Positions 3,539-5,474 of a stretch of 5,474 nt of DNA are shown here, one piece after another. Positions within the stretch are counted from its first letter, which is position 1; each line of letters starts with the position of its first letter. The DNA is from Actinomycetota bacterium (lineage in GTDB: Bacteria; Actinomycetota; Acidimicrobiia; Acidimicrobiales; CADCSY01): contig JACOTK010000164.1 of NCBI GenBank assembly GCA_016178435.1, positions 1 to 5,474 on the forward strand, read 5' to 3'. The notes under the pieces are model-generated. The model did not search any database and was not told where the DNA came from. It saw only the letters and a list, made by a program, of their open reading frames with translations. The position numbers and the translations under genes were made by a program.

Positions 3539-5474
3539 CGAGCCGTGGTGGCACGGCGGAGGGGTCGATGCCGTAGCGGGCGATGGCGTCGTCGACGACA
3601 TCGGGCCCGACCTTGCCCTCGCAGCACAACTCGTGCAGGACGCCGGTGACGATGTGGCCGGCGTCGGTCTCGAAATGCCGTCGCAGCGCCTCGCGGGTGT
3701 CGCTTCGCCCGAAGCCGTCGGTTCCAAGGGCGAGATAGGTGCGGGGTACCCAGCGGCTGACCTGGTCGGGGACCGACGTCATGAAGTCGGTCACGGCGAG
3801 GACCGGGCCTTGCGCATCCCCGAGCAGGCGGGTGACCCAGGGGACACGCGGCGGCTGGGACGGGTGGAGGCGATTCCAGCGCTCCACGTCGAGGGCGTCC
3901 TCTCGCAGGGCCTTGTAGGACGTCGCCGACCAGAGCTCGGCGCCGACGTCGTAGTGCTCGGCGAGCTCCGCCTGCGCCTGTCGTGCGGCAAGCCAGGCCG
4001 TGCCCGAGAAGATGATCGTGGCTCGTTCGGCGCCACCCTCGGCGGCGTCGGCGAATCGGTAGAGCCCCCGCACGATCCCCTCCTCGGCACCGGGGGGCAT
4101 CGCGGGCATGACGTAGTTCTCGTTGTAGAGCGTCAGGTAGTAGAAGATGTCCTCGCCGTCGACGAACATGCGCCGACACCCGTCCTCGACGAGGGTCGCC
4201 AACTCATAGGCAAAGGCGGGGTCGTACGCAGCGCAGTTCGGAAGCGTGGATGCCAGAACCAGGCTGTGGCCGTCCTCGTGCTGCAGGCCCTCACCGTTGA
4301 GCGTGGTACGCCCGGCCGTCGCTCCGAGCAGGAACCCCCGCCCTCGTTGGTCGCCGAGGCTCCAGACGAGATCACCCACCCGCTGGAAACCGAACATGGA
4401 GTAGAAGATGTAGAACGGCACCATCGTGGTCCCGTGGGTGGCATAGGCCGTCGCCGCGGCGATGAAGCTCGCCATCGCTCCCGCCTCGGTGATTCCCTCC
4501 TCGAGGATCTGGCCCGATTGCGATTCCCGGTAGGTGAGGAGCAGATCGGCATCCACCGGCTCGTACACCTGGCCGAGCGCCGCATAGATGCCGATCTCAC
4601 GAAAGAGGCCGTCGAGACCGAAGGTGCGAGCCTCATCGGGAATGATGGGCACGACGCGCCGTCCGATGGATTCGTCGCGGATGAGGTTGCGGAGCATGCG
4701 GGCGAAGACCATGGTCGTCGAGACCTCCTGGCCCTTGGAGCCGTCGCGAAACTCGACGAAGGCCTTGGGGTCGGGGAGGCCGGCCGCCTGACGGCCGCGC
4801 ACCGTCCGTCGTGGAATGCTGCCTCCCAGTGAGCGACGCCGCTCCACCATGTACTGATACTCGGGGCTGTCGGCAGGGGGACGGAAATACGGCGGGAGGT
4901 CTGCCTCCAGGGCGCCGTCGGGCACCTCCTCCTCGAGGAAGAGTCGGTCGCGAAATGCCTTGATCTGGGCGGTCTCCATCTTCTTGATCTGGTGGGTCGC
5001 GTTTCGTCCTTCGACATCGGGGCCGAGCGTCCAGCCCTTGATGGTCTTCGCCAGGATGACGGTCGGGGTTCCCTCGTGCTCGACGGCCGCCTTGTAGGCG
5101 GCATAGAGCTTGCGGTAGTCGTGGCCGCCACGGGGCAGGTTGCGGAGATCCTCGTCGCTCAGGTGCTCCACCATCTTGCGCAGTCTCGGGTCGGGGCCGA
5201 AGAAGTGATCGCGGATGTAGGCCCCGGATTCAACCGAGTACTTCTGAAACTGCCCGTCCACGGTGGTGTTCATCTTGTCCAGGAGCACGCCGTCGACGTC
5301 CCGAGCCAGCAGCTCGTCCCACTTGGTGCCCCAGATGGTCTTGATGACGTTCCACCCTGCGCCGCGAAAGACGGCCTCGAGCTCCTGAATGATCTTTCCG
5401 TTGCCGCGAACCGGGCCGTCGAGGCGCTGCAGATTGCAGTTGACGACGAAGATGAGATTGTCGAGGCGTTCGCG
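3534..5474 (-). CDS. aceE: Pyruvate dehydrogenase E1 component, homodimeric AceE type (5' end outside window)
   Basis: The last 646 residues of the thiamine-diphosphate-dependent E1 subunit, which decarboxylates pyruvate and passes the acetyl group to the E2 lipoyl domain. The E. coli enzyme is 887 residues, so about 240 N-terminal residues lie beyond the window. The frame is open to the window edge, starting RERLDNLIFVVNCNLQRLDG. Asn14 and Gln16 of this fragment match the metal/cofactor ligands Asn260 and Gln262 of E. coli. ATHQIKK carries His161, matching His407 of the E. coli active-site loop. Other landmarks are DEARTFG, the cofactor-activating Glu330 in EGITEAG, FYSMFGFQRVGDL, TAGRTTLNGEGLQHEDGH, YNENYVMPAMPPGAEEG and LGTDGFGRSD. 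The protein ends PPRLA, like E. coli AceE. EGRNATHQIKK and HDYRKLYAAYKAAV recall actinobacterial relatives, while NENYVMPAMP is closer to proteobacterial ones. No key residue is missing in the visible part. thiS and thiE lie downstream on the same strand. Confidence 0.97.
   Translation of the reverse strand, partial: RERLDNLIFVVNCNLQRLDGPVRGNGKIIQELEAVFRGAGWNVIKTIWGTKWDELLARDVDGVLLDKMNTTVDGQFQKYSVESGAYIRDHFFGPDPRLRKMVEHLSDEDLRNLPRGGHDYRKLYAAYKAAVEHEGTPTVILAKTIKGWTLGPDVEGRNATHQIKKMETAQIKAFRDRLFLEEEVPDGALEADLPPYFRPPADSPEYQYMVERRRSLGGSIPRRTVRGRQAAGLPDPKAFVEFRDGSKGQEVSTTMVFARMLRNLIRDESIGRRVVPIIPDEARTFGLDGLFREIGIYAALGQVYEPVDADLLLTYRESQSGQILEEGITEAGAMASFIAAATAYATHGTTMVPFYIFYSMFGFQRVGDLVWSLGDQRGRGFLLGATAGRTTLNGEGLQHEDGHSLVLASTLPNCAAYDPAFAYELATLVEDGCRRMFVDGEDIFYYLTLYNENYVMPAMPPGAEEGIVRGLYRFADAAEGGAERATIIFSGTAWLAARQAQAELAEHYDVGAELWSATSYKALREDALDVERWNRLHPSQPPRVPWVTRLLGDAQGPVLAVTDFMTSVPDQVSRWVPRTYLALGTDGFGRSDTREALRRHFETDAGHIVTGVLHELCCEGKVGPDVVDDAIARYGIDPSAVPPRLA

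Noticed and set aside
3477..4832. 451-codon open frame on the + strand opposite aceE
   Set aside because: It lies wholly antisense to aceE, whose frame carries continuous family motifs. The antisense protein has no recognisable domain, and long antisense frames are expected in GC-rich genes.
4133..5131. 332-codon minus-strand frame inside aceE in another phase
   Set aside because: Ser/Arg/Pro-rich composition typical of a shifted frame of a GC-rich gene; aceE accounts for the region.

Overview
The window is a gene-dense stretch of a GC-rich bacterial chromosome, most likely from an actinobacterium and perhaps from the Acidimicrobiia or a relative. Four things support this: strong G/C preference at third codon positions; a homodimeric-type pyruvate dehydrogenase E1 (AceE) with actinobacterial-looking motifs; an HhH-GPD protein of a type I associate with Actinobacteria; and two genes that seem to start leaderless, with a TANNNT -10 box placed so that transcription begins at or next to the start codon. 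GTG and TTG starts are used. No RNA gene, mobile element, CRISPR array or origin is visible, and no stretch over 300 bases lacks a gene.

The left part (1-1964) is on the + strand. It holds the C-terminal end of an unrecognised acidic protein; a class I SAM-dependent methyltransferase starting one base after that stop; a 70-residue Cys/His-containing protein with a probable leaderless promoter, whose C-terminal half resembles the zinc-binding domain of Ada; and a serine alpha/beta hydrolase with a GTG start and a complete catalytic triad.

The right part (1923-5474) is on the - strand. Read in the direction of transcription it holds aceE (5' end outside the window), a 155-base gap with three direct repeats at 16-base spacing, an HhH-GPD protein, thiS (TTG start, C-terminal Gly-Gly) and thiE. 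The last three are packed as one operon: a 3-base gap between the HhH-GPD gene and thiS, and an 8-base overlap between thiS and thiE. thiE and the hydrolase converge and overlap at their 3' ends by 42 bases.

Functionally, ThiS carries sulfur for the thiazole ring of thiamine, ThiE joins the thiazole and pyrimidine halves into thiamine phosphate, and AceE uses the final product, thiamine diphosphate, as cofactor. The neighbourhood therefore links a major thiamine diphosphate consumer to part of its supply pathway, with a putative DNA-repair protein between them. I see no clear new multi-gene system. The points most worth checking are the Ada-like mini-protein, the HhH-GPD protein without the usual catalytic Asp and its coupling to thiS/thiE, and the 16-base-spaced repeats.
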